From: Paracoccaceae bacterium
GTDB lineage: Bacteria; Pseudomonadota; Alphaproteobacteria; Rhodobacterales; Rhodobacteraceae
NCBI GenBank assembly: GCA_024742655.1
Contig: JANSYB010000162.1
Coordinates: 1-6,023, forward strand
Reading direction: 5' to 3'
DNA: 6,023 nucleotides
The position numbers and the translations under genes were made by a program. Below are positions 4,519 through 6,023 of the stretch, piece after piece. Under the pieces are notes generated by a model. That model searched no databases and was not told the origin of the DNA. It worked only from the letters and a program-made list of their open reading frames with translations. The stretch's first letter is position 1. Each line of letters begins with the position of its first letter.

Positions 4519-6023
4519 ATGGCCGAATTCAACAAGATCCTCATCGCCAACCGTGGCGAAATCGCGATCCGCATCATGCGCGCCGCCAACGAGCTGGGCA
4601 AGCGTACGGTCGCGGTCTATGCCGAGGAGGACAAGCTGGGCCTGCACCGCTTCAAGGCCGACGAGGCCTATCGCATCGGCGAGGGGCTGGGCCCGGTACA
4701 GGCCTATCTGTCGATCGACGAGATCATCCGCGTGGCCAAGCATTCGGGCGCGGACGCCATCCACCCCGGCTATGGCCTGCTGTCGGAAAATCCCGAACTG
4801 GTCGATGCCTGCGAGGCCAACGGCATCACGTTTATCGGCCCCAAGGCCGAAACCATGCGCGCGCTTGGCGACAAGGCCAGCGCGCGGCGCGTGGCCATAG
4901 CCGCCGGTGTGCCGGTCATCCCCGCCTCCGAGGTGCTGGGCGAGGATATGAACGAAATCCGCCGGCAGGCCGACGAGGTCGGGTATCCGATGATGCTCAA
5001 GGCCAGCTGGGGCGGCGGCGGGCGCGGCATGCGCCCCATCGAAAAGCCCGAGGAACTGGAAGACAAGGTGCGCAAGGGCCGGCGCGAGGCCGAAGCCGCC
5101 TTTGGCAACGGCGAGGGCTATCTGGAAAAGATGATCATCCGCGCCCGCCATGTCGAGGTGCAGATCCTCGGCGACAAGCACGGCAACATGTATCACCTCT
5201 TCGAGCGGGATTGCTCGGTCCAGCGGCGCAACCAGAAAGTGGTCGAGCGCGCCCCTGCCCCCTATCTCACCGAACTTCAGCGCGCCGAGATCTGCGAGCT
5301 GGGCTACAAGATCTGCAAGCACGTGAATTACGAATGCGCCGGCACGGTCGAATTCCTGATGGATATGGACACCAGCCAGTTCTACTTCATCGAGGTGAAC
5401 CCCCGCGTGCAGGTCGAACATACCGTCACCGAGGAGGTGACCGGCATCGATATCGTGCAGGCCCAGATCAAGATCGCCGAGGGCAAGACGCTGGAAGAAG
5501 CCACGCGCAAGAAATCCCAGGACGAGATCACGCTGAATGGTCACGCGATCCAGACCCGGATCACCACCGAGGACCCGCAGAACAACTTCATCCCCGACTA
5601 CGGCCGCATCACCGCGTTCCGCGAGGCCACGGGCATGGGCATCCGTCTGGATGGCGGCACAGCCTATGCGGGCGGCGTGATCACGCGCTATTACGACTCG
5701 TTGCTGGTCAAGATCACGGCACATGCGCAAACGCCGCAAGGCGCCATCGCCCGGATGGATCGCGCCCTGCGCGAGTTCCGTATCCGCGGTGTCAGCACCA
5801 ACATCGCCTTTGTCGAGAACCTGCTCAAGCACCCGACCTTCCTGTCGAACGAGTACACGACCAAGTTCATCGACACGACGCCCGCACTTTTCGAATTCGA
5901 CAAGCGGCGCGACCGGGGCACCAAGGTGCTGACCTATATCGCCGACATCACCGTGAACGGCCACCCCGAGGTCGAGGGCCGCCCCAAGCCGCGCGCCGAC
6001 CTGGCCCTGCCGAAAGCGCCCAA
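4519..6023 (+). CDS. pyc: Pyruvate carboxylase, N-terminal biotin carboxylase part (cut by window edge)
   Basis: Biotin-dependent enzyme that carboxylates pyruvate to oxaloacetate, refilling the TCA cycle and feeding gluconeogenesis. The frame is open for 501 codons to the window end; full enzymes are about 1,150 residues, so the carboxyltransferase and biotin-carrier domains lie beyond. The biotin carboxylase region shows KILIANRGEIAIRI (6-19), the ATP-grasp glycine loop SWGGGGRGM (163-171), and nucleotide-binding Lys119 and Lys161. Catalytic residues include His211, Lys240 (QRRNQKVVE), Glu278, Glu292, Asn294, Arg296, QVE (298-300) and Arg347. HRFKADEAY (43-51) and LTYIADITVNGHPEV (471-485) are typical of pyruvate carboxylase; the frame also runs past about 450, where the separate acetyl-CoA carboxylase subunit AccC would end. 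The start has a strong ribosome binding site, GGGGGGAG (4506-4513), 5 bases before the ATG. A hairpin and probable promoter lie upstream. Confidence 0.96.
   Translation, partial: MAEFNKILIANRGEIAIRIMRAANELGKRTVAVYAEEDKLGLHRFKADEAYRIGEGLGPVQAYLSIDEIIRVAKHSGADAIHPGYGLLSENPELVDACEANGITFIGPKAETMRALGDKASARRVAIAAGVPVIPASEVLGEDMNEIRRQADEVGYPMMLKASWGGGGRGMRPIEKPEELEDKVRKGRREAEAAFGNGEGYLEKMIIRARHVEVQILGDKHGNMYHLFERDCSVQRRNQKVVERAPAPYLTELQRAEICELGYKICKHVNYECAGTVEFLMDMDTSQFYFIEVNPRVQVEHTVTEEVTGIDIVQAQIKIAEGKTLEEATRKKSQDEITLNGHAIQTRITTEDPQNNFIPDYGRITAFREATGMGIRLDGGTAYAGGVITRYYDSLLVKITAHAQTPQGAIARMDRALREFRIRGVSTNIAFVENLLKHPTFLSNEYTTKFIDTTPALFEFDKRRDRGTKVLTYIADITVNGHPEVEGRPKPRADLALPKAP

Noticed and set aside
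4492..5964. 490-codon open frame on the minus strand opposite pyc
   Set aside because: It is the mirror of a GC-rich coding strand. The plus-strand frame encodes pyruvate carboxylase with all its motifs, while the minus frame gives a low-complexity Asp/Gly/Ala/His/Val-rich product and has no ribosome binding site.
4519..6023. AccC (biotin carboxylase subunit of acetyl-CoA carboxylase) as an alternative to Pyc
   Set aside because: The frame continues past the usual AccC length of about 450 residues into a linker typical of pyruvate carboxylase, and HRFKADEAY replaces the AccC-type sequence.
1..6023. Mobile element, CRISPR array, tRNA, or a novel defence-type system
   Set aside because: No transposase, integrase, terminal repeats, spaced repeats or tRNA-like folds were seen. 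All five genes belong to well-known chromosomal families.

Overview
The window is GC-rich with a strong G/C bias at third codon positions. Every protein in it looks alphaproteobacterial, most likely Rhodobacteraceae (the Roseobacter/Paracoccus/Rhodobacter neighbourhood). A GTTC-N7-GTTC motif, the LexA operator form known from alphaproteobacteria, supports this. The exact genus cannot be read from the sequence.

Layout. A divergent intergenic region (3068-3210) splits the window. To its left, on the minus strand, lie a UvrD/PcrA superfamily-1 DNA helicase (707-3067), a periplasmic CopC copper-binding protein (300-641), and the 5' part of a CopD-like membrane protein (296 down to base 1, cut by the window edge). 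CopC and CopD are 3 bases apart and almost certainly co-transcribed. A fair sigma70-type promoter sits in the 65-base gap between helicase and copC, so copCD may not depend on the helicase transcript. To the right, on the plus strand, lie an FMN-dependent alpha-hydroxy-acid dehydrogenase (3211-4350) and the N-terminal 501 residues of pyruvate carboxylase (4519 to the window end; cut). The pyc fragment covers the whole biotin carboxylase region and the start of the linker.

How the genes relate. The helicase is a repair enzyme, and a LexA-type box just upstream of its probable promoter suggests SOS control. CopC/CopD form a periplasm-to-membrane copper-handling pair. The hydroxy-acid dehydrogenase, if it oxidises lactate, would make pyruvate, and pyruvate carboxylase turns pyruvate into oxaloacetate. 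The two neighbours could therefore serve growth on lactate-type carbon, though they are separated by 168 bases and pyc appears to have its own promoter.

Nothing here looks like an undescribed multi-gene system. The signals worth a second look are regulatory: the LexA box, a possibly leaderless helicase mRNA, a strong nested GC hairpin with an alternative pairing in the pyc leader, and an 11-base-spaced direct repeat at the pyc promoter. There are also two atypical active-site-region residues in the hydroxy-acid dehydrogenase. No tRNA, rRNA, CRISPR array, insertion sequence or attachment site was seen.
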